Below, piece after piece: positions 33,318-42,036 of a stretch of 64,000 bases of DNA. Under the pieces are notes generated by a model that made no database searches, was not told where the DNA came from, and was given only the letters and a program-made list of their open reading frames with translations. Position numbers and translations under genes: made by a program. Source of the stretch: an uncultured Collinsella sp. (GTDB lineage: Bacteria > Actinomycetota > Coriobacteriia > Coriobacteriales > Coriobacteriaceae); NCBI GenBank assembly GCA_900541245.1, contig UQIS01000001.1, positions 55,268 to 119,267 of the forward strand, read 5' to 3'. Position 1 is the first letter of the stretch. Each line of letters begins with the position of its first letter.

Positions 33318-35102
33318 ATGGCAGCCTTGTTCACGACCCCCAAACGCAATGACACTACCGCCGGAACCCATGTTGCCGAACCCGACGTTCGCCATCGCAT
33401 AGGACTCGCGCACGGCAGCTGGCGCCGCGTGACGCGCCGCATCGTCGCGGGCGCCGTGTGCGCGCTCACGGTGAGCTCGCTGCTCATGCCGAGCGTCTCG
33501 CTCGCAGCGGAATGGGTCAAGGTCGGCGGCAACAAGTACAACACCGCGGCGAGCGACGAGGCCGGTACCTGGTCGTGGGACGGCGCCGACGACTTGAAGC
33601 TCAACAACTATAACGGCGGCGAGATCCAGGCCGCAGGCAAGCTCAACGTGAATTACTCGGGAACCAACATCGTCACTGCCGAATGGATCGAAAGCATCAA
33701 CGTTTCTCATGGCACTAACGAGAATGCCGAGCTCAATATCCAAGGCGACGAGGGCGGCACGCTCAGCGTGACATCTACTGAGGATGCTATCCTCTCCACG
33801 GGTAATATCAACATCGACGGAGCCGGATCCGTCAACGCCACGAGCACTGGGTTTGATGCCATCAATGCCGGAGGTGATCTCGCTATCAAAGGTTCGGGCA
33901 ACGTCAACGCCACGGGTGCATCGGATGGCATCAGGGCAAACGGCAATATCACGATTGACGACAGCGGAGCCGTCACCGCCAGGGCTACCAAGGACAAGGG
34001 TATTGGAGCCGACAAGAACCTCACCATCAAGGGTGGCGGGACGGTCGAGGCAAGCTCAGCCGATGGTGAGGCCCTTTGGAGCGGCGGCAATATCAACATC
34101 TCGGACGGCAGCCAGGTCAAGGCAAGCTCCGAGAAAGACGCTGCCGTCGAGGCCAAGGGCAGCCTCGCAGCCACAAACGCCTCCCTCAACGTAAACGGTG
34201 TTGAATATGGCGTCTATGCCCACAAGGGCATCACCCTCGATCATGCAAACGTGACGGTCCGTGCAAGCAAAGGCAGATACGGTGGCGCCAACGCCCTCTT
34301 CACCTACCAGGACGACATCGTCGTCAAGAATGGCTCCACCGTGGACGCGTTTGCGGAAGGCGAGGTTTCGGCTGCATTCTCCACCAGAAACGATCGACCC
34401 AACGAGAAGGGCGGCCACATCTACATCAGCGACTCCGTTGTCAAGGCCATAGCCCGCTATGTCGAGAACGGCGACGGCCCCATCCCCTACAGCGAAAACC
34501 AAGATGGCGAGACGAGGCGCGAACCCCAAGGCGAGAACATCGGCATCATCGCCCAGACCAGCGAGGGCGTCACACCCGCAGTCATCTCGATCATCCGCAG
34601 CAAGGTAACGGCCGAAGGAGATACAGCGGCAATCTTTGCCCGTGCCATGAGCGCTGACGGCAAGACAATCGGCACCATCAAGATTGAGAACGCCGCCATC
34701 CAGACGCCCGAAGGCGGCAAGGTCATTGACTATCGCAAGCTCCGTGACGGCATCTACGAGGCAGGCCAAGCCATCGGCACGGGCGACGCCACGGTCGACT
34801 CCCTCTATATCAAAGCAGTCGCCAAAAGTACGACCATCGCACCTCCCGAGGTAGCCAAGCCGGAAGACCCCAAGCCCGACGAGACCAAGCCCGCAGAAAG
34901 CAAGCCCGCGGAGTCCAAGCAGAACCCCAAGCCTGAGGGCTCAAAGCCGACCAAGGCCGTTGCGGCTTCAACCACGAAAGCCAAGACTACCGGCGTGCTC
35001 GCGGCAACCGGCGACACCTCGGGTGCGGCCATCGTGGCAACCGTCCTTGCGGGAACAGCCGCTATCGCCGCAGGCACCATGGCGAGCCGTAAGCGTTCTT
35101 AG
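33318..35102 (+). CDS. LAxTG-anchored surface protein 2 (tandem paralogue)
   Basis: 594 residues from ATG 33318 with the same GGGAGCAACC leader as protein 1. Colinear throughout: MAALFTTPKRND head, signal peptide (LTVSSLLMPSVSLAAEWV), repeats such as GNINIDGAGSVNATST and GNITIDDSGAVTARAT, HIYISDSVVKAIARYVE, then a longer Pro/Lys/Glu spacer (repeats of KPDETKPAES type) and the anchor LAATGDTSG, hydrophobic helix, RKRS. The two proteins differ by scattered substitutions and by spacer length, suggesting diversification after duplication. Likely exposed on the cell wall; ligand unknown. Confidence 0.85.
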   Translation: MAALFTTPKRNDTTAGTHVAEPDVRHRIGLAHGSWRRVTRRIVAGAVCALTVSSLLMPSVSLAAEWVKVGGNKYNTAASDEAGTWSWDGADDLKLNNYNGGEIQAAGKLNVNYSGTNIVTAEWIESINVSHGTNENAELNIQGDEGGTLSVTSTEDAILSTGNINIDGAGSVNATSTGFDAINAGGDLAIKGSGNVNATGASDGIRANGNITIDDSGAVTARATKDKGIGADKNLTIKGGGTVEASSADGEALWSGGNINISDGSQVKASSEKDAAVEAKGSLAATNASLNVNGVEYGVYAHKGITLDHANVTVRASKGRYGGANALFTYQDDIVVKNGSTVDAFAEGEVSAAFSTRNDRPNEKGGHIYISDSVVKAIARYVENGDGPIPYSENQDGETRREPQGENIGIIAQTSEGVTPAVISIIRSKVTAEGDTAAIFARAMSADGKTIGTIKIENAAIQTPEGGKVIDYRKLRDGIYEAGQAIGTGDATVDSLYIKAVAKSTTIAPPEVAKPEDPKPDETKPAESKPAESKQNPKPEGSKPTKAVAASTTKAKTTGVLAATGDTSGAAIVATVLAGTAAIAAGTMASRKRS

Positions 35103-35160
35103 ACGCCTCTGCGCACATGGCAGCTCCCGCGAAGGCCCCGAGCCCGAGCACCGTTTAACG

Positions 35161-35198
35161 ACGCCATCGCCGAGCTCCCCTCCGGCGGTGGCGTTTTC
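35161..35198 (+). terminator. Terminator after surface protein 2
   Basis: ACGCCATCGCCG (35161-35172) with CGGCGGTGGCGT (35183-35194), one G-T, then TTT. The rest of the 207-bp gap shows no gene. Confidence 0.8.
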
Positions 35199-35309
35199 CA
35201 TATGCGTCCGCAGGGGATGCACGAGGTTGTCTTTGGTCTAGCCCAACCGGCATACGCTGGCGTGCGACAATTGGGGCTGCCGATATCACAACACTGAGAG
35301 AAGCCCGTC

Positions 35310-35975
35310 ATGGAAGCGCATCAAAAGCAGATAACCGTTTATTCGAATCATACGGAAAGCGCGCCTGTCATCTACCTTCCTGTGGTCGTGGGCGACGGCA
35401 GCGAGGTTTATAAGTGTTGCCGAGAGCTCGACTGTCCGCCATTCGCCCTCGTCACCATTGGCGGGCTCGATTGGAATCGCGAGCTGAGCCCTTGGGCATG
35501 CGACGGGACCGTACGCGATGCCGAGCCTTTCGGAGGCCAAGCTGCCGGTTTTCTTGATGAGCTGCTGAATCAGATAATCCCCCAGGTGGAGTCGTCGCTT
35601 CCTCAGCCGCCCACCTGGCGCGGCATTGCCGGTTATTCGCTAGCGGGCCTCTTTTCGCTTTGGGCCCCCTGGCAGACCGATGCCTTTGACCGCGTCGCAA
35701 GCGCATCGGGATCCCTGTGGTTTCCTGGCTTTATCGACTATGCGCACGAGCACGCGATGGCAGTTACGCCCGACGCCGTCTACCTGTCACTCGGCAAAAA
35801 GGAAACCAAGACGCCCAACCGCATGATGCGGCATGTACTCGATGACACACGCGCGATGGAAGCATTACTCGTCGAGCGCGGCATTCCAACAACGCTGGAG
35901 CTCAACCCCGGCAATCACTTTGCCCAAACCGACTTGCGCATGGCCCGCGGCATCCACTGGATACTGACGCATTAA
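35310..35975 (+). CDS. Alpha/beta-hydrolase, putative esterase (IroE/enterochelin-esterase-like)
   Basis: 221 residues. The nucleophile elbow GYSLAG lies near residue 110, preceded by the strand WRGIA; the catalytic His is probably in LNPGNHFAQ near 197. The fold resembles the esterase-D/siderophore esterase group (AGFLDELLNQIIPQVESSL before the elbow). No signal peptide, so probably cytoplasmic. Substrate unknown; no iron-uptake genes are nearby. The start has a weak ribosome-binding site (GAGAGAAG). Confidence 0.75.
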   Translation: MEAHQKQITVYSNHTESAPVIYLPVVVGDGSEVYKCCRELDCPPFALVTIGGLDWNRELSPWACDGTVRDAEPFGGQAAGFLDELLNQIIPQVESSLPQPPTWRGIAGYSLAGLFSLWAPWQTDAFDRVASASGSLWFPGFIDYAHEHAMAVTPDAVYLSLGKKETKTPNRMMRHVLDDTRAMEALLVERGIPTTLELNPGNHFAQTDLRMARGIHWILTH

Positions 35976-35977
35976 AA

Positions 35978-36011
35978 ATGGTGCCCACGCGCATATACGC
36001 ATGGGCACCAT
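35978..36011. terminator. Bidirectional terminator between esterase and uracil permease
   Basis: ATGGTGCCCA (35978-35987) with TGGGCACCAT (36002-36011), extended by GCG/CGC inside; A and T runs flank it. Confidence 0.8.
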
Positions 36012-36035
36012 ATCTTGTTTAGCTGAACGCAGCTG

Positions 36036-37370
36036 CTACTCAGCAGCCTGCTCAAGCTCGGAGACATCAAACTCAAAGTCGTTACCCGGCAGGATGGCGT
36101 TGAGCACGATGCCCACCAGCGAGCCCACGGCAAGGCCGGAAAGCGAAATCGTCACGCCGCCCAGCTCAAGCACGATGGCGCCGGCGGTGCTGTACGCAAT
36201 GCCGAGCGAAAGCACGAGCACCAGAGCGACCACCAGCACGTTGCGGTTGTTCTGGAAATCAACCTGGTTTTCGATAAGGTTGCGAACGCCCACGGCGCTG
36301 ATCATGCCATAGAGCACGAGCGACACGCCGCCGATTACACACGCCGGCATGGCCGCAATGACAGCCGCGAACTTGGGGCAGAACGAAAGTACGATGGCGC
36401 AGCACGCGGCAATGCGAATCACGCGCGGGTCGAACACGCGCGTCAGGGCGAGCACGCCGGTGTTCTCACCATACGTGGTGTTGGCCGGAGCGCCAAAGAG
36501 CGAAGCCAGGATCGTGGCAAGACCATCACCGAGCAGCGTGCGGTGCAGGCCGGGGTCGGCAATGTAGTTGCGCTCGCAGGTGGAGCCGATAGCGGAGATA
36601 TCGCCGATATGCTCGATCATAGTTGCAAAGGCTAGCGGCATGATGGTGATGATGGCCGTCGTGGCAAGACCGCTATCGAACTGCGGCCCAAAGAGCGCAA
36701 ACACGGTGTTGTCCCACACGACGGGCAAGCCAACCCAGGGAGCGGCTGCGACGCCCGAAAAATCAACTTCGCCGAGCGCAGTCGCAACGGCATAGCTCAC
36801 CACAACGCCCAGCAGAATTGGCACGATCTTGACCATGCCACGGCCCCAGATGTTGCAGATCACGATAACGGCAACGGCAATAACAGCCACAAGCCAGTTG
36901 GTCTGGCAGTTGGCAATAGCGGAGCTTGCCAGAAGCAAGCCGATGGAAATGACGATGGGGCCCGTCACTACCGGCGGAAAGAAGCGCATGACGCGCTTGG
37001 CGCCAAACGCGCGGAAGAGCGCCGCAAGCACCGGATAGAGTAGACCGGCGCAGGCAACGCCCAGGCAAGCATAGGGCAATAGTTCGGCCTCGCCGTTCGG
37101 CGCAACGGCAGCATAACCCGCGATAAAGGCAAACGATGAGCCCAAGAATGCGGGGACCTTACCGCGCGACAGGAAGTGGAACAGCAGCGTGCCCAAGCCG
37201 GCAAACAAAAGCGTTGCCGAAACCGAGAGACCAGTGAGCACGGGCACCAGCACGGTGGCGCCAAACATGGCAAACAGGTGCTGCAGGCCGAGCAAAAACA
37301 TGCGCGGGCGGCCGAGCGACGATGCATCGTAGATGGCATCGGTGACAGCGGGCGTCGAAGACTGGGACAT
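36036..37370 (-). CDS. uraA: Uracil/xanthine permease, NCS2 family
   Basis: 444 residues from ATG (37368-37370) with AAAGGACTTCC before it. Family text: LGLQHLFAMFGATVLVPVLT, LGSSFAFIAGY, FPPVVTGPIVISIGLLLAS, IMPLAFATMIEHIGDISAIG with the conserved Glu, and GAPANTTYGENTGVLALTRV. Fourteen membrane segments. It imports uracil (or another nucleobase) with protons. Monocistronic by context. Confidence 0.9.
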   Translation of the reverse strand: MSQSSTPAVTDAIYDASSLGRPRMFLLGLQHLFAMFGATVLVPVLTGLSVSATLLFAGLGTLLFHFLSRGKVPAFLGSSFAFIAGYAAVAPNGEAELLPYACLGVACAGLLYPVLAALFRAFGAKRVMRFFPPVVTGPIVISIGLLLASSAIANCQTNWLVAVIAVAVIVICNIWGRGMVKIVPILLGVVVSYAVATALGEVDFSGVAAAPWVGLPVVWDNTVFALFGPQFDSGLATTAIITIMPLAFATMIEHIGDISAIGSTCERNYIADPGLHRTLLGDGLATILASLFGAPANTTYGENTGVLALTRVFDPRVIRIAACCAIVLSFCPKFAAVIAAMPACVIGGVSLVLYGMISAVGVRNLIENQVDFQNNRNVLVVALVLVLSLGIAYSTAGAIVLELGGVTISLSGLAVGSLVGIVLNAILPGNDFEFDVSELEQAAE

Positions 37371-37492
37371 GGAAGTCCTTTCGAATGGAAGGGCGATCAG
37401 GCATATCGGATAACCTGCCCGAACGATACGATCCGAACCATTGTACGTGATACGCCATGTCTCGCACGCGCCGTCACCTGCAAACGGTAGCG

Positions 37493-38626
37493 TTACTTCC
37501 AAACGCGCTCGGCAACACGCCTGACCAGCGCAATCTTTGCCCACTGCTCGTCCTCGGTCAGCTTATTGCCAATCTCGCAGCTGGCAAAGCCACACTGCGG
37601 AGACAGATACAGGTTCTCGAGCGGCACGTACTTTGCCGCCTCGCGGATGCGCTCGACGATAACATCCTCGCTCTCGAGCTCTGCCGCCTTGGTGGTCACC
37701 AAGCCCAGCACGACCTTCTTGCCGGGAGCAACGTACTTGAGCGGCTCAAAACCACCGGCGCGCGGCGTGTCGAACTCCAGATAGAACGCATCGACATCCT
37801 CATGCGCAAACAGGTACGGCGCGATGGGGTCGTAGCCGCCCTCAAAAGCGTAGGTGGAGTGGTAGTTGCCGCGGCATACATGCGTGTTGATAACCAAATC
37901 GTCGGGCTTGTCCGCGATGGCGGCGTTGTTGAGCGCCACGCCCAGCTCGCTTACCTTTTGCAGGTCGACCGGGCTCATGCCGGTCTTGGCGACAAAATCG
38001 GTATCGCAATAGATGCCCCAGGTGCAGTCATCAAATTGGATGTTGCGGCAGCCTGCGGCATACAGGCCGGCAATCACGGTGCGGTATGCTGCGGCGATGG
38101 CATCGGCGAGCTCTTCGTCGGTCTTATAGACAGCACGCAAGCTCTCCTGCTGGCCATCGCAGCGGTCGAGCGTGACTTCGGAGAACGTCTGAATCGGCGC
38201 CGGCATGGTCTGGCGAGCAACGTGGCCCTCGCCCTCAAGCGCCTTGACAAACTTAAAGTGCTCGACGAAGGGGTGGTTCTCGCCGCTGATAGGGCCGGTC
38301 ACCACGGCGGTATCGGCCGTAGTCTCCTCGTCGTGGAACATATAGCCCGTACGCGAGGTACGGCGTTCAATGCCGTTGAGCCCCCACATAAAGTCGAGGT
38401 GCCAGTAGCTGCGGCGGAACTCGCCATCGGTAATCACCTGCAGGCCAGCGGCCTTTTGCTTGTCCACCAAATCGCGAATGGCATCGTCCTCGACGGCCTT
38501 AAGGCCGTCGTCATCGAGCGTACCCGCGGCGTAGGCGGCACGGGCGTCCTTTACAGCCTGCGGACGAAGAAAGCTACCGACGATATCGGCGCGAAACGGC
38601 GCGTTCAGCGTGGTTAAAACACTCAT
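37493..38626 (-). CDS. Cobalamin-independent methionine synthase C-terminal-like protein (YxjG/YxjH type)
   Basis: 377 residues from ATG (38624-38626) after AAAGGGAG. The text RADIVGSFLRP, ITDGEFRRSYWHLDFMWGL, IQFDDCTWGIYCD, INTHVCRGNYHSTYAFEGGY and LYLSPQCGFAS is the MetE catalytic-domain pattern; His and two Cys of the zinc site are present (THVCRGN, SPQCGF). The N-terminal MetE half is missing, as in YxjG/YxjH, which use a simpler methyl donor. Likely role in methionine salvage or synthesis. The LysR gene 155 bp upstream on the same strand is the probable regulator. Confidence 0.9.
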   Translation of the reverse strand: MSVLTTLNAPFRADIVGSFLRPQAVKDARAAYAAGTLDDDGLKAVEDDAIRDLVDKQKAAGLQVITDGEFRRSYWHLDFMWGLNGIERRTSRTGYMFHDEETTADTAVVTGPISGENHPFVEHFKFVKALEGEGHVARQTMPAPIQTFSEVTLDRCDGQQESLRAVYKTDEELADAIAAAYRTVIAGLYAAGCRNIQFDDCTWGIYCDTDFVAKTGMSPVDLQKVSELGVALNNAAIADKPDDLVINTHVCRGNYHSTYAFEGGYDPIAPYLFAHEDVDAFYLEFDTPRAGGFEPLKYVAPGKKVVLGLVTTKAAELESEDVIVERIREAAKYVPLENLYLSPQCGFASCEIGNKLTEDEQWAKIALVRRVAERVWK

Positions 38627-38712
38627 AGATATCTCCCTTTGCATTGGTTGCTTTACTGGGACAAAGTATGAGCGCTCATATAGCCATCGCAAAATATACG
38701 TTTATAACAGTT

Positions 38713-38735
38713 TGATATAGATGCTTCCTATATCA
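38713..38735. promoter_or_regulatory. LysR-type operator upstream of the metE-like gene
   Basis: TGATATAG-ATGCTTC-CTATATCA, perfect 8-bp arms, lying in an AT-rich stretch between the LysR gene and the metE-like gene. Confidence 0.6.
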
Positions 38736-38780
38736 GTTGGGACTGCCATAAAGAGATTTGACCCGTGCAGAACGCAGCGG

Positions 38781-39677
38781 CTAAATATGTTGACGAATCG
38801 CGTCGATATAGGCCTGTCCATAGCGCGTGAGCGTCGTATTTTTGCGTGTGATAATGCCGATCTCCATGTACTCGTCTACATCGAGCGGAATGGAGATAAT
38901 ACCGGGGCCGTTAAGTTCATGGCTGATCACGCCCGAACACACCGTGTAGCCGTTGAGGCCCATGACCAGGTTGAACAACGTCGCACGGTCACGCACGCGG
39001 ATATTCTTGCGGCGCTCAAAGGTCGAGGTCAGCTCCTCGGAATAGTAAAACGAATTGTAGCTACCCTGCTCATAGGACAAAAATGGGTAGTCCTCGAGGT
39101 CTTCGAGCGTCACGCTGGAGCGGCCCGCCAGCGGATGGTCAGCACACACAAAAACGTGCGGCGTGGCGCAGAAGAGCCCTTCGAACACGAGCTCGTTGGC
39201 CGCCAGCATGCGCTCGATAACCTCGCGATTGTGCTCGGACAAGTACAAGATGCCTAGTTCGCTTTTCATATGCGCGACGTCCTCAATAATCTCGTGAGTC
39301 TGCTCCTCGCGCAGGGTAAAGTCGTAGCGCGCGGCATCAAACTCACGAATCACATCGACAAACGCATTAACGGCAAAGGAATAATGCTGGCAACTCACAC
39401 TAAAGTGCGGCACCTGCTCGGACGCGCCCTTGTACTTACCTTCGAGCAGATCGGCCTGGTCAAGCACCTGTCGCGCGTAGCCCAAGAAGGTCTCGCCCTC
39501 TTCGGACACAATGACGCCCTTGTTGGTGCGCTCAAAGATGTGCACACCCATCTCGTTTTCGAGATCGCGGATCGATGCGGTAATCGAAGGCTGCGACACA
39601 AAGAGCCGGCGCGAGGCCTCGGTGATACTGCCGCATTCGGCAACCTTGACGACATACCTGAGCTGCTGAAGCTTCAT
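38781..39677 (-). CDS. LysR-family regulator, probably of the MetE-like gene
   Basis: 298 residues from ATG (39675-39677) after TAGGGAGAAAG. The start MKLQQLRYVVKVAECGSITE, with ASRRLFVSQPSITASIRDLE, is the winged helix. The effector domain runs from about residue 90 (FSVSCQHYSFAVNAFVDVIR). Its gene starts 11 bases past the HAD stop, so the two may be cotranscribed. A palindrome (38713-38735) sits between it and the metE-like gene downstream. Confidence 0.9.
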   Translation of the reverse strand: MKLQQLRYVVKVAECGSITEASRRLFVSQPSITASIRDLENEMGVHIFERTNKGVIVSEEGETFLGYARQVLDQADLLEGKYKGASEQVPHFSVSCQHYSFAVNAFVDVIREFDAARYDFTLREEQTHEIIEDVAHMKSELGILYLSEHNREVIERMLAANELVFEGLFCATPHVFVCADHPLAGRSSVTLEDLEDYPFLSYEQGSYNSFYYSEELTSTFERRKNIRVRDRATLFNLVMGLNGYTVCSGVISHELNGPGIISIPLDVDEYMEIGIITRKNTTLTRYGQAYIDAIRQHI

Positions 39678-39687
39678 AGCTTTCTCC

Positions 39688-40596
39688 CTAGACGTTCGTG
39701 ACGTCGAAACCCGTCGCATCCATCTGACGCATAAACGGCGGCATCTCCCCCGTCGCGGCACAGGCGGCAATCTGATGCAGAGCCCCGGCAACCGCATCGT
39801 CTGCCGCAGCGCCGATATGCCAGCGCGCGGCAGCCGTGACAGCCTCGTTGGCATTGGCGACTGCAACGGAGTTGGGAACGGCATCGATCATGGGCAGATC
39901 GTTATCGGAATCACCGAACACGGCCACCTCGTCGAGCGTCAGGTCCAAAGCGCGCGCAAGCTCCAGCGCAGCGCGGCCCTTGTCCCAACCGGCCGGAAGG
40001 ATGTCAAACAGGCGCACGCGGTTGTTGGGAAACACAAGCGAGAGCTCCGGCACCTCGGCGGCAACGCGCTCGCGTAGCTCCACGAGCTCCTCACGTGAAC
40101 GGGCACTCCAGATATTCGCCTTGAACACCGGGGCATCATCGACAACAGGACGGCACGGGGCCTCTTCGCCCTTGAGCCACGCGTTGCCGCCCGACTCCAT
40201 GGCGCGGCGTACGCGCTCGGGGTCGCTCGTCACGCAGTAGGCATCGTTACCCCAAAAGTCATCGCCCAGGCTGTAGACCTTCAGGTACGTATCGTCGGTC
40301 TCTTGCTCCAAATAGTCAGCCAAGCGCATAAGGGCGGCGTTGTCGGTCGCGCGCGAAGCGACCGCCTGACCGTCGACAAACATTACCTGGCCGTTGCAGA
40401 ACGCGCCGGTCGAGAAGCACTCGACGCAATTGCGGAACATCCAGCCCATCGCGGACGGCTGACGGCCCGAAACCGGACCAAAGTGCAGACCCGCCGCCTG
40501 CATGGCATGAATGCCCTCGATGGCGTAGTCGCTGGCGCCGTCATGCCCGGCTGGAATCAGCGTATCGTCCATATCGGTCAGCACAAGTTTAATCAT
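39688..40596 (-). CDS. HAD-superfamily Cof-type phosphatase
   Basis: 302 residues. Motif I is DMDDTL (residues 8-13), motif II is in FGPVSGRQPS, and motif IV is GDSDNDLPMI near residue 233 after the Lys of AGWDKGRA. The C2-type cap lies between. Such enzymes dephosphorylate sugar phosphates, cofactors or PLP in the cytoplasm. Specificity cannot be read from the sequence. Confidence 0.88.
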   Translation of the reverse strand: MIKLVLTDMDDTLIPAGHDGASDYAIEGIHAMQAAGLHFGPVSGRQPSAMGWMFRNCVECFSTGAFCNGQVMFVDGQAVASRATDNAALMRLADYLEQETDDTYLKVYSLGDDFWGNDAYCVTSDPERVRRAMESGGNAWLKGEEAPCRPVVDDAPVFKANIWSARSREELVELRERVAAEVPELSLVFPNNRVRLFDILPAGWDKGRAALELARALDLTLDEVAVFGDSDNDLPMIDAVPNSVAVANANEAVTAAARWHIGAAADDAVAGALHQIAACAATGEMPPFMRQMDATGFDVTNV

Positions 40597-40633
40597 AAGG
40601 CCCCCATTCGTATCGGTCCTACCTATTGTAACG

Positions 40634-40668
40634 ACCTGCCAAAATAAACCTGTCCCTTTTTGGCAGGT
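40634..40668. repeat. Palindromic element C (TAAACCTGTCCCT loop)
   Basis: ACCTGCCAAAA (40634-40644) with TTTTGGCAGGT (40658-40668). The 13-base loop TAAACCTGTCCCT is identical to that of element D at 58607-58643, although the arms differ. Lies between divergent genes. Confidence 0.88.
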
Positions 40669-40693
40669 GCGCTAGTATAGGGAACAACAGATT

Positions 40694-40789
40694 CGATGCG
40701 GGAGTGCCGGCGGTGCAAACCACAAGGCTGAGAGGGCATGGAGCCCAATCCTTTGAACCTGTCAGTTAATGCTGGCGTAGGGAGCATGC
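40694..40789 (+). ncRNA. TPP riboswitch (THI element)
   Basis: GGGAGTGCC at 40700, GGCTGAGAGGG at 40727-40737, CTTTGAACCTGTCAGTTAAT at 40751-40770 and GCTGGCGTAGGGA ending at 40783, with closing pair ATGC/GCAT. The conserved pyrimidine-sensing and pyrophosphate-sensing helices are all present. It is followed 10 bases later by an intrinsic terminator, so ligand binding probably stops transcription before thiM. Confidence 0.97.
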
Positions 40790-40798
40790 CGCCTTTAC

Positions 40799-40830
40799 AG
40801 GGGCGCTGTCTATGCACAGCGCCCCTTTTC
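40799..40830 (+). terminator. Riboswitch expression-platform terminator
   Basis: AGGGGCGCTGT (40799-40809) with ACAGCGCCCCT (40816-40826), followed by TTT. Just upstream of the AAGGAGG of thiM. Confidence 0.9.
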
Positions 40831-40851
40831 TATGCCAAGGAGGCATGTGCA

Positions 40852-41691
40852 GTGATCGATTCGGAACAGCTTAAGCAACATATGGTCAAGGCCGTGGAGG
40901 AGATTCGCGCCACCAATCCGATGGCCGGCTCCATCACCAACACGGTGACGATCGACTTTGTCGCCAATGCTCAGCTCGCCGTAGGCGGTTCGGCCGCCAT
41001 GGTCTATCTGCCCGACGAAGGCGAGGCGCTCGTTGCCGGCGGCGGCGCCATCTATCTCAACATGGGCACGCTCTTCCCCATCTACGAGCAGACGATTCCC
41101 CGCGCGGCCAAGGCGGCACACGACGCCGGCAAGCCCTGGGTGCTCGATCCGGTGGGCCTGGGCATCGGTAGCCTGCGAACCCAGCTGGTAAACGAGCTCA
41201 AGCAGTACAAGCCCGCCATCGTACGCGGCAACGCCTCCGAGATCATCGCACTCGCCGGCCTGTGGGGTCTTGAGGGCGAGGCAGCTGATCTGAGCCGCGT
41301 GCGCGGTGTCGATACCACCGACACGGTCGACGCCGCCCGCGATGCCGCTGTGGCGCTCGCCCGCTACACCGGCGGAGCCGTAGTGGTCTCGGGCGAAGTC
41401 GACCTGATCACCGACGGCACGACGGTGGCCAAGTCCCACGGCGGCAGCCCGCTCATGTCCAAGATCACCGGCTGCGGTTGTTCGCAGGGCGGCGTGCTGG
41501 CTGTGTACGCCTGCGCTGCCGATCCGTTTACGGCAGCCATCTGTGGCACCGCCGTCTACAACGTTGCCGGCACGTGTGCCGCCGCTGTCGCCGATGCCCC
41601 GGCAAGCTTTAAGGTCGCCTTTATCGACGAGCTCTACCGCGCGACCGCCCAAGACATCGCCGATAACCAACTCGAGCTCGAGGAGGCATAG
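40852..41691 (+). CDS. thiM: Hydroxyethylthiazole kinase
   Basis: 279 residues from GTG 40852, 8 bases after AAGGAGG; the longer open frame starts within the riboswitch and is rejected. Landmarks: NPMAGSITNTVTIDFVANAQ, GGSAAMVYLPDE, ALVAGGGAIYLNMGTL, KPWVLDPVGLGIG, IVRGNASEIIALAG and KITGCGCSQGGVLAVY. It phosphorylates 4-methyl-5-hydroxyethylthiazole for thiamine salvage. First gene of a riboswitch-controlled operon with the thiamine-binding protein and thiE; no thiD in sight. Confidence 0.97.
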   Translation: MIDSEQLKQHMVKAVEEIRATNPMAGSITNTVTIDFVANAQLAVGGSAAMVYLPDEGEALVAGGGAIYLNMGTLFPIYEQTIPRAAKAAHDAGKPWVLDPVGLGIGSLRTQLVNELKQYKPAIVRGNASEIIALAGLWGLEGEAADLSRVRGVDTTDTVDAARDAAVALARYTGGAVVVSGEVDLITDGTTVAKSHGGSPLMSKITGCGCSQGGVLAVYACAADPFTAAICGTAVYNVAGTCAAAVADAPASFKVAFIDELYRATAQDIADNQLELEEA

Positions 41692-41694
41692 GCC

Positions 41695-42036
41695 ATGTCC
41701 GAGCCCGCAACCAATGCCGGCATGAACACACTCGTCGCCGTGGCCATCGCCCCGTGCGGCACCGGCGATGAGCTATCCGCCGAGGTCGCCGAGGTCGTGC
41801 GCGTCATTCGCGAGAGCGGCCTTCCCAACCGCACCACCTCGATGTTCACCGAGATCGAGGGTGACTGGGACGAGGTCATGCAGGTCGTGCGCGACGCAAC
41901 CTTTGTGTTGGCGAGCAAGGGCATCCGCACCGAAGTCGTGCTCAAAGCCGATATTCGACCCGGATTTACCGACACCATGACCGGCAAGCTCGAGCGCATG
42001 GAAGCACAGATCAAGAAGCAGGAGGAAGCACGATGA
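41695..42036 (+). CDS. MTH1187/YkoF-type thiamine-binding protein
   Basis: 113 residues. Core text VAVAIAPCGTGDELSAEVAE and VIRESGLPNRTTSMFTEIEG with WDEVMQVVRDA fits the small ferredoxin-like DUF77/Thiamine_BP family that binds thiamine or its precursors. GAGGAGG overlaps the thiM stop, and its own TGA overlaps the thiE ATG, so translation is coupled. Position between thiM and thiE supports a chaperone or carrier role for a thiamine intermediate (inference). Confidence 0.88.
   Translation: MSEPATNAGMNTLVAVAIAPCGTGDELSAEVAEVVRVIRESGLPNRTTSMFTEIEGDWDEVMQVVRDATFVLASKGIRTEVVLKADIRPGFTDTMTGKLERMEAQIKKQEEAR

Larger units (their letters stand above)
31027..35102 (+). repeat. Tandem duplication of about 2.04 kb
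   Basis: Unit 1 (about 31027-33067) and unit 2 (about 33068-35102) each contain, in order, a permease 3' end, a terminator, a leader with CCCTCCAAACGGCACTACCG and the surface-protein gene. The offset is 2041 bp at the permease end and 2038 bp at the gene starts. Confidence 0.85.
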
